Shown: positions 1 to 8,988 of the stretch, piece after piece
Numbering within the stretch: the first letter of the stretch is position 1
How the letters are laid out: every line of letters begins with the position of its first letter
Assembly (NCBI GenBank): GCA_026983515.1
Contig: JALWHT010000118.1
Span: 1-48,339, forward strand
Length of the DNA: 48,339 bases
DNA from: Sulfurovum sp.
GTDB taxonomy: Bacteria > Campylobacterota > Campylobacteria > Campylobacterales > Sulfurovaceae
Direction of reading: 5' to 3'
Position numbers and translations under genes: made by a program
The notes under the pieces: generated by a model
The model's input: the letters and a program-made list of their open reading frames with translations, nothing else
Database searches by the model: none
What the model was told of the DNA's origin: nothing

Positions 1-2371
1 CCGATGTATTACGTCCTGCCTTTCTGATCTGTTCCATATCGACACGGATCATCTTGCCGACACTGGTCAGACACATCAGGTCTTTGTCCTCTTCGACCAG
101 TACCACGCCGACCACATCACCGGTTTTTGGTGTCAGTTTCATGGAAATAACCCCTTTACCCGCACGGTTCTGCTCCCGGTACTCGCTTGCTGTCGTACGT
201 TTACCAAGTCCTTTTTCGGAGAGCATCAGCAGTTCATCCTCTTCATCCTGAATGGTCGTTGCACCGCACACATAGTCACCGTCAATCTTGAACTTGATCG
301 CCGTCACACCGCGTGAGACACGCCCGATCTCTCTTGCATCTTCAACCTTGAATCGAATACATAGCCCTTTCTTGGTAGCAACAAACAGCCATTTTGTTTC
401 CGGTGTTACAATTTTGGCAGTGACCAGTGCATCGTTTTCATCAAGATTGATTGCTCTGACACCATTGCTTCTAATGTTTGAGTATTCAGAGAGGTTGGTA
501 CGCTTGACAATACCGTTTTTGGTAAAGAACACCAGTGATTTGCTCTCATCGAAGTCTGTTGTAGGAATGATCGCCATAATCTTCTCATCCGGCTGCAGGT
601 TGATCAGGTTGACCACCGCTTTGCCTTTGGCAGTACGCGATCCTTCAGGAATACGGTAGACTTTAAGCCAGTAAAGCTGTCCTCTGTCAGTCACAAACAT
701 GAGCGTATCATGCGTGTTGGAGGTAAAGAAGCTCTCGATAAAGTCATCATCATAGGTCGTGACCGCTGTTTTACCCTTGCCTCCTCTGTGCTGTTTCTCA
801 TACATCTTCACCGGTACACGCTTGATGTAGCCTCTGTGGGTAATGGTCACTACCACCGGTTCATTAGGAATGAGGTCTTCAATGTCAATGTCATCATAGT
901 CATCTACGATCTCTGTACGTCTTGGGGTAGTATACTTTTCCCCTATTTCGACAAGTTCTTCACGGATAATGGCATTGATCTTCGCTTCAGACTTGAGAAT
1001 CCCTTCAAGCTCTTCAATCTTTTTCAACAGTTCCGCCAACTCATTTTCGATCTTCTCGATCTCCAATCCGGTCAGACGGCGCAGACGCATTTCAAGAATC
1101 GCTTTCGCCTGAATTTCGGAAAGCTTGAAACGTTCCATCAGGTTGTTACGCGCATCTTCATCATCTGAAGAGCTTCTGATGATTTTGATGACTTCATCAA
1201 TATTGTCAACAGCGATCTTCAGACCTTCCAAGATGTGCGCTCTTGCACGCGCTTTTTCCAGATCGAAGATGGTACGGCGGATGACGACCGTCTTTCTGTG
1301 ATTAAGGAAAAGGTCAAAGAGTTCCATCAAAGTAAATACTTTTGGCTCTTTATTGTTAATCGCCAGCATAATGATCCCGAAGGTTACCTGCATCTGTGTC
1401 GATTTAAAGAGGTTGTTCAGCACGATCTCACTCATCGCATCACGCTTCAGCTCAAGCACAACACGTATACCTTCACGGTCGGATTCATCACGGATCTCAC
1501 TGATCCCATCGAGCTGTTTATCCCGCACCAGTTGTGCAATATTCTCAATGAGTCTTGCTTTATTGACCTGGTAGGGAAGCTCATCGATAATGATGACCTC
1601 TTTGTTTCCTTTTTGCTCAATATGTGTTTTGGCACGCACTTTGATACGCCCGCGTCCGGTGGTATAGGCATCCGTAATCCCCTTACGTCCGAAAATGATA
1701 CCGCCTGTCGGGAAATCTGGTCCCTGTACGATTTTCATCATATCTTCAACCGTTGCGTCAGGATTGTCAATGCGCAATACCAGTGCTTCGATCAATTCAT
1801 CCAAACGGTGAGGCGGAATATTGGTCGCCATACCTACGGCAATACCGCTTGAACCGTTCAGAAGCAGGTTGGGTACACGTGAAGGCAGTACGTCAGGCTC
1901 AACCATAGAGTCATCGTAGTTTGGGACAAAATCGACTGTATCTTTTTCAATATCGTTCAACAGTTCCTCTGCGATCTTTGTCATACGCGCTTCGGTATAA
2001 CGCATTGCAGCGGCATTGTCACCGTCAATAGAACCGAAGTTTCCCTGACCGTCTATCAGAGGTGCCTGCATGGAGAAATCCTGTGCCATACGCACCAGTG
2101 CATCATAGACTGCCGTATCACCGTGGGGGTGATACTTACCGATCACATCCCCGACAATACGTGCAGATTTTTTATAGGGTGCACGGTGGGAAAGATTGAG
2201 ATCATTCATGGCATACAGAATACGTCTATGTACAGGTTTCAGTCCATCACGTGCATCCGGCAATGCCCTACCGATGATGACACTCATCGAGTAGTCAAGG
2301 TAGCTCGTTTTAATACTCTCTTCAATCAATACCTCTTCGGTATTGTGACCGTCTTCAAACAAATCAGCCAT
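1..2371 (-). CDS. gyrA: DNA gyrase subunit A (3' end cut by window edge)
   Basis: Type IIA topoisomerase subunit that breaks and rejoins DNA and wraps it through its C-terminal domain, making negative supercoils with GyrB. About 790 codons are present; the family is usually 820-870 residues, so only the C-terminal tip is missing. The N-terminus reads [14 protein letters not shown]. The quinolone-resistance region reads [20 protein letters not shown], with Thr at the position that is also Thr in wild-type Campylobacter. The catalytic tyrosine is in [10 protein letters not shown]. The last readable residues, [19 protein letters not shown], match the final blade of the C-terminal beta-pinwheel. 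The start at 2371 has the ribosome site AGGAAAAG just upstream. It is transcribed alone towards the window edge. Confidence 0.98.
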   Translation of the reverse strand, partial: MADLFEDGHNTEEVLIEESIKTSYLDYSMSVIIGRALPDARDGLKPVHRRILYAMNDLNLSHRAPYKKSARIVGDVIGKYHPHGDTAVYDALVRMAQDFSMQAPLIDGQGNFGSIDGDNAAAMRYTEARMTKIAEELLNDIEKDTVDFVPNYDDSMVEPDVLPSRVPNLLLNGSSGIAVGMATNIPPHRLDELIEALVLRIDNPDATVEDMMKIVQGPDFPTGGIIFGRKGITDAYTTGRGRIKVRAKTHIEQKGNKEVIIIDELPYQVNKARLIENIAQLVRDKQLDGISEIRDESDREGIRVVLELKRDAMSEIVLNNLFKSTQMQVTFGIIMLAINNKEPKVFTLMELFDLFLNHRKTVVIRRTIFDLEKARARAHILEGLKIAVDNIDEVIKIIRSSSDDEDARNNLMERFKLSEIQAKAILEMRLRRLTGLEIEKIENELAELLKKIEELEGILKSEAKINAIIREELVEIGEKYTTPRRTEIVDDYDDIDIEDLIPNEPVVVTITHRGYIKRVPVKMYEKQHRGGKGKTAVTTYDDDFIESFFTSNTHDTLMFVTDRGQLYWLKVYRIPEGSRTAKGKAVVNLINLQPDEKIMAIIPTTDFDESKSLVFFTKNGIVKRTNLSEYSNIRSNGVRAINLDENDALVTAKIVTPETKWLFVATKKGLCIRFKVEDAREIGRVSRGVTAIKFKIDGDYVCGATTIQDEEDELLMLSEKGLGKRTTASEYREQNRAGKGVISMKLTPKTGDVVGVVLVEEDKDLMCLTSVGKMIRVDMEQIRKAGRNTS

Positions 2372-2402
2372 TCTTTTCCTTTGTGTTTGTAAAAGTTTGT
2401 AA

Positions 2403-2408
2403 ATTTTA
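2403..2408 (-). promoter_or_regulatory. Candidate -10 box of gyrA
   Basis: On the minus strand TAAAAT (in GGGTAAAATTTAC) lies about 30 bp upstream of the gyrA start. No -35 box is evident, as is usual in Campylobacterota. A perfect 14-bp palindrome, TAAAATCGATTTTA (2433-2446), sits 24 bp further upstream and could be an operator, but nothing shows what binds it. Confidence 0.45.
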
Positions 2409-2528
2409 CCCAATTTAATGGCTAAAGAGGCTTAAAATCGATTTTAGAGGGGTTTATGGGGGTTTTTATAATTTATGTAATTTTATGATTAACATAATAT
2501 TTTATCAAAAAATAGCTTTCTGAACGTT

Positions 2529-2551
2529 GCCAAACAGTCTAACTGTTTGGC
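2529..2551 (-). terminator. Hairpin after the thioredoxin-like gene
   Basis: Perfect 9-bp stem GCCAAACAG / CTGTTTGGC with a 5-nt loop, starting immediately after the TGA stop of the thioredoxin-like gene. There is no tight U-run; a T-rich tract appears about 20 nt later. It probably ends the selO operon. Confidence 0.6.
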
Positions 2552-2884
2552 TCATTCTGTCATCATTACGTAGGGACGTTTGAGCTGCTCGGTCATTTTA
2601 TGCAGACTGACTGCCCTCCCTTCTCTGATGAATTCCCGCCCGTCAAGAAAAACGATCATCGTCGGCACTGAGAAAACTTGAAAGTGTGCCGAAATTTCAG
2701 GGTTTTCATGAGCATCAAGGTATATCTGTCTGATTTTTGGAAACTCTTTATCGAAGACTTCTTTGAATTTCGGTCTGAGTGCATGACAGACGTTGCAGTT
2801 CTCTCCTGAGAAATAAAGCAGTACGCCTATTTCTGACCGTATGATGTTCTGTAGTTCTTCCAATGTATAGGTTTTCTCTTTCAT
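2552..2884 (-). CDS. Thioredoxin-like protein with CNVC motif
   Basis: A 110-residue cytoplasmic thioredoxin-fold protein without signal peptide. The redox centre is CNVC (in SGENCNVCHAL, residues about 32-35) instead of the CGPC of housekeeping thioredoxins, and the cis-proline loop FSVPT is present. The family reduces disulfides or acts as a thiol sensor; the changed dipeptide suggests a different redox potential or partner, so it is probably not the main TrxA. It is the last gene of a likely operon, 21 bp after the coiled-coil gene and downstream of selO, and is followed by a hairpin. SelO proteins AMPylate redox proteins in other bacteria, so a functional link is plausible but inferred. 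Confidence 0.85.
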   Translation of the reverse strand: MKEKTYTLEELQNIIRSEIGVLLYFSGENCNVCHALRPKFKEVFDKEFPKIRQIYLDAHENPEISAHFQVFSVPTMIVFLDGREFIREGRAVSLHKMTEQLKRPYVMMTE

Positions 2885-2905
2885 TCCTGCTCTTTTTTAC
2901 AAATA

Positions 2906-3235
2906 TTACAGTGCAACAAACAGGGAACATCGTCCAACTGTTTCCTGTCCGAATGTCTGCATGAGGCGTTGATGGTCAAGTTTGACGTAGCGGTGTACTT
3001 TACGGTAAAGATGACGGATATCTTCCTGGTGACCCAGTGCATAAAAATCCTGTTCAACTTTTTCAAGATCAAGCAGGTTCTGTCGGCAGCGTGCACGCTG
3101 AATACGGTTAAGACGCTGACGCGCCTGTGCCTGCTGCAATTGACGCTTGATGCTGTGCAGACGGCTGAAAAAATGGCGCAGTTCGCTTTCAAGCTCAGAA
3201 ACCGGCTGTGTATCAAAACATTGTAAACGGTACAT
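2906..3235 (-). CDS. Small Arg/Gln-rich coiled-coil protein
   Basis: A 109-residue protein I do not recognise. Residues about 12-60 are a heptad-like helix rich in Arg, Gln and Leu, followed by a second helical part; Cys occurs at residue 6 and twice more. There is no signal peptide or membrane segment. The start is supported by a strong ribosome site (AGGAGGCAATT before ATG), which favours this frame over a longer overlapping frame that begins at 3279 without one. It lies between selO (58 bp) and the thioredoxin-like gene (21 bp) on the same strand, so it is probably cotranscribed. Function unknown. Confidence 0.75.
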   Translation of the reverse strand: MYRLQCFDTQPVSELESELRHFFSRLHSIKRQLQQAQARQRLNRIQRARCRQNLLDLEKVEQDFYALGHQEDIRHLYRKVHRYVKLDHQRLMQTFGQETVGRCSLFVAL

Positions 3236-3293
3236 AATTGCCTCCTGAAATAGAATCTTTTCTCATTATAATGGCTCACCGCTTAAACAAGGC

Positions 3294-4730
3294 TCATGAG
3301 CTGCAGCTGAGCTTCGTGTTACGGTATTCTTCAGGTGTGTGAGCTGCCCAGCGTTCAAACTTCGGATGTTCCTCAAAAGGATTATGTGCAATTTGAAAAA
3401 GATCGTCTATCAGTGCATACTTCCCTTTTTCAGCTGCATCGATGGCTTCCTGAAGCATATAGTTTTTCAAAACATATTTGGGATTGGTCTGAAGCATCGT
3501 TTCATGGCGTTCTGCTGTACTGTTTTTGTTATGTTTCAACCGTTCATCGTAACTGTCAAGCCACTCGTTCATGGGGGCATGGTAAAGACACAAAGAAAGC
3601 AGCGATTTACGCTCACCGTCGTAGCGGCTGAGGGTTCTGAAAAAGAGTGTGTAGTCCACCTGCAATGCCTGCAACACGCCGAGCAGATGCTTCACAAGAT
3701 CCATATCTCCCTCCTCTACCCCATCAAGCCCCAACTTTTGTCGCATTTTTTTGAGATACGCAGTACGGTAAAGCGTACGGTATCCGCTCAGAATTTCTTC
3801 CATTGCGTTGATGTCTATCAACGGGGAGAGCGCTGTCATCAATGCACGCAGGTTCCACTCGGCTACATCGGGCTGGTTACCGAAGCTGTAACGCCCATAG
3901 GCATCGGTATGGTTGCAAATGTTATTGTGGTCATAAACATCTAAAAAGGCGTAAGGGCCGTAGTCAATGGTAAGTCCCGCTATGGACATATTGTCTGTAT
4001 TCATCACACCATGATTGAAACCTGCCGCCTGCCATTTGGCAATCAGTTTTGCCGTACGCACCACCACCTCTTCAAAAAAACGGATGTAGCGGTCACTTTG
4101 TTCGACCAGGTGCGGATAGCTCTCTGCAATGGCATACTCGGTCAACGCTTTTAACTCGTCAAACCGTTTTTTATGCGCAAAATATTCAAAAGTACCAAAA
4201 CGTACCCAGCTTGGGCTAAGCCGCAGCACAATAGCACCTTTTTCCCACTCTTGACGGTAAACCGAATGGTTTGAACCTATAATTGCAAGCGCACGTGTTG
4301 TCTCAATGTGCAGCCCGTGCATCGCCTCGCTCATCAGATATTCCCGTATGGAGGAGCGCAGCACCGCACGCCCGTCACCCGAACGCGAATACTTTGTAAC
4401 CCCCGCACCTTTAAGCTGCAAATGCCACCCGTTGAGTGTACCAATGTTCACTGCACGCCCGTCGCCAAGCTGTGGGACGTAATGGCCAAACTGATGCCCG
4501 GCATAACACATGGCAAATGGCACACTCCCCTCCGGATGCCAGCTACCGTTGACAAATTCGACAAAACGCCCGCTACAAAGCTCCTCTTTGTCAATCCCCA
4601 GTTCTTCTGCCAGCGGTTCATTGGCATGAATACGAAAAGGCCCTTTAAGGGGTGTAGGCGTTACCGGATCATGGCACTCCTGCGGCAAAGACAGATAAGG
4701 GTTGGTCAGTTTCAGTTCGCTCAGTTTCAT
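3294..4730 (-). CDS. selO: Protein adenylyltransferase SelO (YdiU/UPF0061)
   Basis: Pseudokinase-fold enzyme that transfers AMP from ATP to Ser/Thr/Tyr of target proteins, linked to redox homeostasis. The 478 residues match the usual bacterial length. Family motifs are clear: SRSGDGRAVLRSSIREYL, the magnesium-binding segment HGVMNTDNMS, the DYGPYAFLD motif (equivalent of kinase DFG) and FGNQPDVAEWNL. The C-terminus is SCSS, the bacterial Cys version of the eukaryotic selenocysteine tail; the TGA that follows is an ordinary stop. I prefer ATG at 4730; a TTG two codons upstream is also open. No good ribosome site precedes either. First gene of the selO - coiled-coil - thioredoxin-like cluster. 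Confidence 0.93.
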   Translation of the reverse strand: MKLSELKLTNPYLSLPQECHDPVTPTPLKGPFRIHANEPLAEELGIDKEELCSGRFVEFVNGSWHPEGSVPFAMCYAGHQFGHYVPQLGDGRAVNIGTLNGWHLQLKGAGVTKYSRSGDGRAVLRSSIREYLMSEAMHGLHIETTRALAIIGSNHSVYRQEWEKGAIVLRLSPSWVRFGTFEYFAHKKRFDELKALTEYAIAESYPHLVEQSDRYIRFFEEVVVRTAKLIAKWQAAGFNHGVMNTDNMSIAGLTIDYGPYAFLDVYDHNNICNHTDAYGRYSFGNQPDVAEWNLRALMTALSPLIDINAMEEILSGYRTLYRTAYLKKMRQKLGLDGVEEGDMDLVKHLLGVLQALQVDYTLFFRTLSRYDGERKSLLSLCLYHAPMNEWLDSYDERLKHNKNSTAERHETMLQTNPKYVLKNYMLQEAIDAAEKGKYALIDDLFQIAHNPFEEHPKFERWAAHTPEEYRNTKLSCSS

Positions 4731-4796
4731 ACTCAAATAGTATCAGCCAATTCTTAAATAGCAAGACTGCATATTCCGGGTTAAACTATTTAGGAG

Positions 4797-4802
4797 TATA
4801 AT
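4797..4802 (+). promoter_or_regulatory. -10 box of the YebC-family gene
   Basis: Perfect TATAAT about 31 bp upstream of the start codon, without a recognisable -35 box. The ribosome site AAAAGGA follows at 4819-4825. Confidence 0.65.
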
Positions 4803-4833
4803 ACGCCCAATCATTGACAAAAGGATACAACCG

Positions 4834-5574
4834 ATGGGTAGAGCGTTCGAATACCGCAAAGCGGCAAAAATGAAACGATGGGGCACCATGTCCCGCCTGT
4901 TCCCAAAACTGGGAAAAGTCATTACCATGGCAGCCAAAGAGGGAGGATCACCCGACCCTGAAATGAATGCCAAACTGCGTACAGCCATTCTCAATGCAAA
5001 AGCGCAGAATATGCCAAAAGACAACATTGAAGCAGCGATCAAACGTGCCTTCAATAAAGATGCAGCTGATATTAAAGAGATCACCTACGATGTCAAAGCT
5101 CCCTACGGTGTACAGATGATCGTCGAGTGTGCAACAGACAACGGTACCCGCACCGTCGCCAATGTCAAAGCGATCCTCAACCGTAATCATGCTGAGATGC
5201 TTACCTCCGGGTCACTCAACTTCATGTTTACCCGCAAAGCAGTTTTTGTTATTGACAAAACGGAAGATATGGATGTCGAAGAGCTGGAACTGGATCTGAT
5301 CGATTACGGACTGGAGGAGATTGAAGAAGATGTCGAGCCGCAGGAAAACGGTGAAGACAAACCTATTTTAAGAATCTATGGCGACTATACTGCTTTCGGT
5401 GATCTCAGTAAAGCCTTTGAAGAGCGCGGCATCGAGCCCAAAAAATCGACACTGGAGTACATTGCCAATACACCGGTTGAACTGAATGAAGAGCAGCTTG
5501 AAGAGATTGAAGCACTTATTGACAAACTCGAAGAGGATGATGACGTACAGAACGTCTATACAAATATTAACTGA
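4834..5574 (+). CDS. YebC/PmpR (TACO1) family protein, YeeN-like branch
   Basis: A 246-residue member of the YebC/TACO1 family. Members were long annotated as DNA-binding regulators; newer work on the family describes ribosome-associated factors that help translation of difficult peptide stretches. The N-terminus [20 protein letters not shown] differs from the MAGHSKW start of classical YebC and fits the YeeN-like branch. The three-domain pattern is visible: a basic N-terminal helical part (1-75), a middle beta domain with [17 protein letters not shown], and an acidic C-terminal domain. The stop codon lies inside a 7-bp hairpin (5571-5587). It is transcribed alone from its own TATAAT. Confidence 0.9.
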   Translation: MGRAFEYRKAAKMKRWGTMSRLFPKLGKVITMAAKEGGSPDPEMNAKLRTAILNAKAQNMPKDNIEAAIKRAFNKDAADIKEITYDVKAPYGVQMIVECATDNGTRTVANVKAILNRNHAEMLTSGSLNFMFTRKAVFVIDKTEDMDVEELELDLIDYGLEEIEEDVEPQENGEDKPILRIYGDYTAFGDLSKAFEERGIEPKKSTLEYIANTPVELNEEQLEEIEALIDKLEEDDDVQNVYTNIN

Positions 5575-5587
5575 CACTATGTGTCAG
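5571..5587 (+). terminator. Hairpin overlapping the YebC-family stop codon
   Basis: CTGACAC-TAT-GTGTCAG, a perfect 7-bp stem that includes the TGA stop. There is no U-run, so termination activity is uncertain. Confidence 0.4.
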
Positions 5588-5588
5588 A

Positions 5589-5646
5589 GTGTTCAGCGTT
5601 CAGCGGGTAGCGTTTAGAAAACTTCTACATCCTGAACGCTAAACAG
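5589..5646. repeat. Heptad repeats (GCGTTCA type), two orientations
   Basis: Four contiguous 7-nt units on the plus strand (GTGTTCA, GCGTTCA, GCGGGTA, GCGTTTA; 5589-5616) are followed by one full unit and part of a second in reverse orientation (about 5633-5646). The units match a longer heptad tract at 25523-25571. Located between two convergent genes. Confidence 0.7.
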
Positions 5647-5658
5647 GCACCACCTGTT

Positions 5659-7257
5659 TTAATGCTTCCCGTACTTCTCCACAAACGCCTCATAATCCCC
5701 CTCAAAATCGATCATCGTACCATCTTCATTAAGTTTGATAATACGGTTGGCAAAGGCATCAATGAGTTCTCGGTCATGTGATACGACAATAGCCCCGCCT
5801 TCATAGCGGTGCAGTGCTTCACCAAGTGAAACGATCGCTTCGAGGTCAAGGTGGTTGTTTGGCTCATCCATCACAAGGAAATTGGCACTGTCCATCATCA
5901 TCTTGCTCATCATCACACGGTGTTTTTCACCACCCGAACAGGCATCGACCTTTTTCTTCTGCTCTTCACCGCTAAAAAGCATACGACCCAGTGTCTTTCG
6001 AATATCGTCGATGTGCCATTTGGCATCAAAGCCCTGTATCCACTGTGGCAGTTCCACATCACCGGTAACGATATCCGTCGTATTTTGCGGGAAATAGCTG
6101 GTAGTGATGGTCTGTCCCCAGCTATAGCTGCCGCTGTCCGGCTCCAAATTGCCCATCAAAATCTCAAGCAGCGTCGTTTTCCCTACACCGTTGGTACCGA
6201 TAAGCGCTATCTTGTCACCTTTGTTGACTTTAAACGAGATATTTTCAAATACCTTCTCATCGCCATAGCTCTTGGACAGTTCATTGACCTCCAACACCTC
6301 ATTGCCGATCTCTCTGTGCGGGCGGAACATAATGGAAGGATCACGTCTGGAAGAGAGTTTTATTTCACCAACATCAAGTTTATCGAGCTGTTTCTGCCGT
6401 GAAGTTGCCTGTTTGGCCTTGGAAGCATTCGCAGAAAAACGGGCAATGAATTTTTCAAGTTCTTCTTTCTCTTTAAGCGCCTTGCTTCTGTCCGCTTCAG
6501 CCTGCTTTGCCATCAGGTTAGCTGCAATATACCACTCATCATAGTTTCCGGTGAACTCACGGATGGTTTGAAAATCAAGATCGAGAATATGGGTAACAAC
6601 ACCGTTAAGGAAGTGTCTGTCATGTGAAATCACCAGCAAAGTTCCTTCATGACGCTTGAGTTCCTCTTCCAGCCATGCGATGGTCTCCATATCGAGGTTG
6701 TTGGTAGGCTCATCGAGCAGCAGGACATCGGGCTTGAGGAAGAGTACCTGAGCAAGCAGAATCTTAAACTTGTCACCGCCGGTAAGCGAACTCATCAGGT
6801 CATTGTGCTGTTCTACCGGGAATCCCAGTGTGGTCAGGAGTTTTTCGATCTTGACATCACTTTCATAGGTGGGGTCTTCATCTGCACAGATCATCTCCAG
6901 CTCGGCAAGACGGTTGTTGACCTCGTCACTCTCGAAGTCACCCTCCATGTAGAGCTTCTCTTTCTCTTTTTGGGCATCGTAGAGTTTTTTGTTCCCGTAA
7001 AGCACGGCATCTTTAAGCGTAAAATCTTCAAAAGCGTACTGATTCTGACTGAGCATACCCAGCTTGAGCCCCGGCTGAAGCTGCACTTCGCCCTCGCTTG
7101 GCTCGATTTCACCTGCGAGAATCTTCATAAAAGTCGATTTCCCCGCCCCGTTGGCACCAATAAGACCGTAGCGTTTACCCACATCGAGGGTCTGGTTGAT
7201 CTTGTCGAAAAGTACACGCTTTCCGTAGCGTTGTGTTAAATTTACTGTAGAGAGCAT
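5659..7257 (-). CDS. ABC-F family ATPase (YbiT-like)
   Basis: A 532-residue soluble protein with two ABC ATPase domains and no membrane part; the ABC-F family acts on ribosomes (translation factors, stalling relief). Domain 1: Walker A GANGAGKS, degenerate signature LTGGDKFK, Walker B LLLDEPTNNLD, switch His in SHDRHF. The inter-domain linker (about 235-315) is charged and helical, as in the P-site tRNA interaction motif. Domain 2: Walker A GTNGVGKT, signature CSGGEKHR, Walker B LVMDEPNNHLD and SHDREL. The usual DEPTNHLD is DEPNNHLD in domain 2. Length and the GDYEAFVEKYG tail fit the YbiT group. The ribosome site GAAGGAAAC precedes ATG 7257. Confidence 0.93.
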   Translation of the reverse strand: MLSTVNLTQRYGKRVLFDKINQTLDVGKRYGLIGANGAGKSTFMKILAGEIEPSEGEVQLQPGLKLGMLSQNQYAFEDFTLKDAVLYGNKKLYDAQKEKEKLYMEGDFESDEVNNRLAELEMICADEDPTYESDVKIEKLLTTLGFPVEQHNDLMSSLTGGDKFKILLAQVLFLKPDVLLLDEPTNNLDMETIAWLEEELKRHEGTLLVISHDRHFLNGVVTHILDLDFQTIREFTGNYDEWYIAANLMAKQAEADRSKALKEKEELEKFIARFSANASKAKQATSRQKQLDKLDVGEIKLSSRRDPSIMFRPHREIGNEVLEVNELSKSYGDEKVFENISFKVNKGDKIALIGTNGVGKTTLLEILMGNLEPDSGSYSWGQTITTSYFPQNTTDIVTGDVELPQWIQGFDAKWHIDDIRKTLGRMLFSGEEQKKKVDACSGGEKHRVMMSKMMMDSANFLVMDEPNNHLDLEAIVSLGEALHRYEGGAIVVSHDRELIDAFANRIIKLNEDGTMIDFEGDYEAFVEKYGKH

Positions 7258-7345
7258 CGTTTGTTTCCTTCGTGCTGTAATATGGTTGCGATTTTACCCA
7301 AATCTTCTGAAAGTGTCTTCAAAGCATATCGAATAAACTTTTGAG

Positions 7346-7351
7346 TATAAT
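7346..7351 (+). promoter_or_regulatory. -10 box of the sulfite dehydrogenase operon
   Basis: TATAAT 32 bp upstream of the start codon at 7384, in TTGAGTATAATCGTC. The ribosome site AAAGGAA follows. Confidence 0.65.
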
Positions 7352-7383
7352 CGTCAAATTTTTTTCCAAAGGAATACCGCACT

Positions 7384-8592
7384 ATGCTAAGACGAGATTT
7401 CTTCAAACAAGCTGCGCTCATCGCAGGAAGTGCCGCTGTGGGTAGTACAACTGCCGATGCCGACACCACAACACATCCGGTTGACAACCGCAAAGTTGCC
7501 GACATCGCTTTCCCTCAAAAGCGTCCGCTCATCACCTACTCCGACCGGCCGCCGCTGCTGGAAACACCTCGCGAAGTCTTTACCAATCCCATTACGCCAA
7601 ACGACCTCTTTTTTGTCCGCTGGCACATGCCGATGATCCCCACCTACATCAACCCCCACTACTTCTCCATCAAAATCGACGGAGAGGTTGAAAAACCTGT
7701 CAAGATCACTGTTGACTCTCTCAAGCACGACTTCGAACCTGTTGAAATCACCTCCGTACTTCAGTGTGGCGGCAACGGCAGAAGTGCCTTTCATCCAACT
7801 CCAGGCGGCATCCAGTGGGGATCGGGCGCAATGGGATGTGCGAAGTGGAAAGGGGTGCGTCTTAATGATGTACTTGCCAAGGCCGGCCTGAAAAAAAATG
7901 CAAGCTGGATCAAGTTCCACGGTCTTGAAAAACCGGTCTACACCAAAACAGATGGCTTTGTACGTGCACTTGAACTTGAAAAGCTGCATGACAAGATCAT
8001 CATTGCCTACGAAATGAATGGAGAAGCACTCCCCTACCTCAACGGCTTTCCCGTGCGTCTTATTTTACCAGGCTTTTACTCTGACAGCTGGGTAAAGATG
8101 CTCTCAAACATCACCGTTACTGATACCAAGCCGAAGTTGCACTTTATGGATCATGCCTACCGCGTACCAGACAACGAATGTGAGTGTGAAACATCAGACA
8201 ACCTTGTACCAAAGACAAAGCCTATCGAAGAGATGAATGTTAACTCACTCATCGGCTACCCTACAAGCGGTATACAGGTCAAACAAGGAGCCAAACTCAT
8301 TATCCGAGGTGTTGCATTTGACGGTGGACACGGCATTGCCAAAGTAGAAATTTCCACAGACGGCGGTACCAGCTGGCAGGAGGCAACACTTGATGACGGT
8401 ACTCAGGGATCATACGCCTACCGCAGCTTCAGACACACACTCATGCCCAAACAGGCGGGAACACTGTCAATTATGACACGGGCAACGAACACCAAAGGTG
8501 AAACCCAGCCTTTTGCTGAAGATGTCAAATGGAACCACGGTGGATATAAGTACAACGGTATCGATGAAGTGACTGTGGAGGTGGTATCGTGA
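7384..8592 (+). CDS. Tat-exported molybdopterin sulfite dehydrogenase, SorA-like
   Basis: A 402-residue sulfite-oxidase-family enzyme, probably oxidising sulfite to sulfate in the periplasm. A twin-arginine signal (LRRDFFKQAALIAGSAAVG) opens the protein, so it is exported folded with its cofactor. The molybdenum-ligand Cys is residue 128 in LQCGGNGRS (canonical LQCAGN). The C-terminal third (about 270-400) is the Mo-cofactor dimerisation domain with VEISTDGGTSWQEA. There is no fused haem domain; the electron acceptor is most likely the cytochrome encoded next, whose start overlaps this stop by 4 bp. SoxC- or YedY-like roles are alternatives, but no sox genes are nearby. Confidence 0.88.
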   Translation: MLRRDFFKQAALIAGSAAVGSTTADADTTTHPVDNRKVADIAFPQKRPLITYSDRPPLLETPREVFTNPITPNDLFFVRWHMPMIPTYINPHYFSIKIDGEVEKPVKITVDSLKHDFEPVEITSVLQCGGNGRSAFHPTPGGIQWGSGAMGCAKWKGVRLNDVLAKAGLKKNASWIKFHGLEKPVYTKTDGFVRALELEKLHDKIIIAYEMNGEALPYLNGFPVRLILPGFYSDSWVKMLSNITVTDTKPKLHFMDHAYRVPDNECECETSDNLVPKTKPIEEMNVNSLIGYPTSGIQVKQGAKLIIRGVAFDGGHGIAKVEISTDGGTSWQEATLDDGTQGSYAYRSFRHTLMPKQAGTLSIMTRATNTKGETQPFAEDVKWNHGGYKYNGIDEVTVEVVS

Positions 8593-8921
8593 GAAAATGG
8601 ATTCTCATTGCAGTCATCACTGCTGCTCTTATTACTTTGCTGGATGCGGAAGAGAACAAAGCTGAGATACAAAAAGGCATCAAGATGCCCTATATGGCAT
8701 TTCCAATGAAAAAGGGCGAAGGAATGTACTCGACCAAAGGCAAATGTAATATGTGTCACTCCTGGGGATATATTCTCAACCAGGGAGCACAGTCAAAAGC
8801 CTTCTGGCGCAAAAAGGTCATCAAGATGATAGATATTTTTCAGGCACCCATCAAAAATGAGGACATTAACGAAGTGGTGGAATATCTCTATAAGAATTAC
8901 GGAAATGGGAAAGAAAATTAG
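8589..8921 (+). CDS. Small monohaem cytochrome c (SorB-like partner)
   Basis: A 110-residue periplasmic cytochrome c. An N-terminal signal segment (about 1-20) precedes a single haem motif CNMCH (Cys53, Cys56, His57); a Met that could be the distal ligand lies further on. The start is GTG in the GTGA overlap with the upstream sulfite dehydrogenase stop, a classic translational coupling. In SorAB systems a c-type cytochrome takes the electrons from sulfite, so this is the likely redox partner. The conserved C-terminal helix (IKNEDINEVVEYLYKNYG) is typical of class I cytochromes. Confidence 0.87.
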   Translation: MRKWILIAVITAALITLLDAEENKAEIQKGIKMPYMAFPMKKGEGMYSTKGKCNMCHSWGYILNQGAQSKAFWRKKVIKMIDIFQAPIKNEDINEVVEYLYKNYGNGKEN

Positions 8922-8933
8922 ATAGAGATGCAG

Positions 8934-8951
8934 GGTGCGTCATCACGCACC
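8934..8951 (+). repeat. REP-like hairpin / likely terminator
   Basis: GGTGCGT-CATC-ACGCACC: perfect 7-bp stem with a 4-nt loop between convergent genes. It is nearly identical to the element at 29652-29673 (GTAG head, GGTACGT-AATC-ACGCACC); the head here is GCAG. It may end both flanking transcripts. Confidence 0.6.
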
Positions 8952-8988
8952 TTTGGCACGTATTGAGATAACAAACACATCCTCGTTT

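Noticed and set aside
2100-2160. Thr in the GyrA quinolone-resistance region as a resistance mutation
   Set aside because: Campylobacter wild-type GyrA also has Thr at this place (resistant strains have Ile), so this looks like the normal state.
2881-3279. 132-residue open frame overlapping the 109-residue coiled-coil gene
   Set aside because: It has no ribosome site, looks Cys/His-rich and irregular, and lies in the shadow of a frame with AGGAGG before its ATG.
3294-3296. TGA at the end of selO as a possible selenocysteine codon
   Set aside because: The protein already ends with the complete bacterial SCSS tail, and no selenocysteine element or continuing conserved frame is seen.
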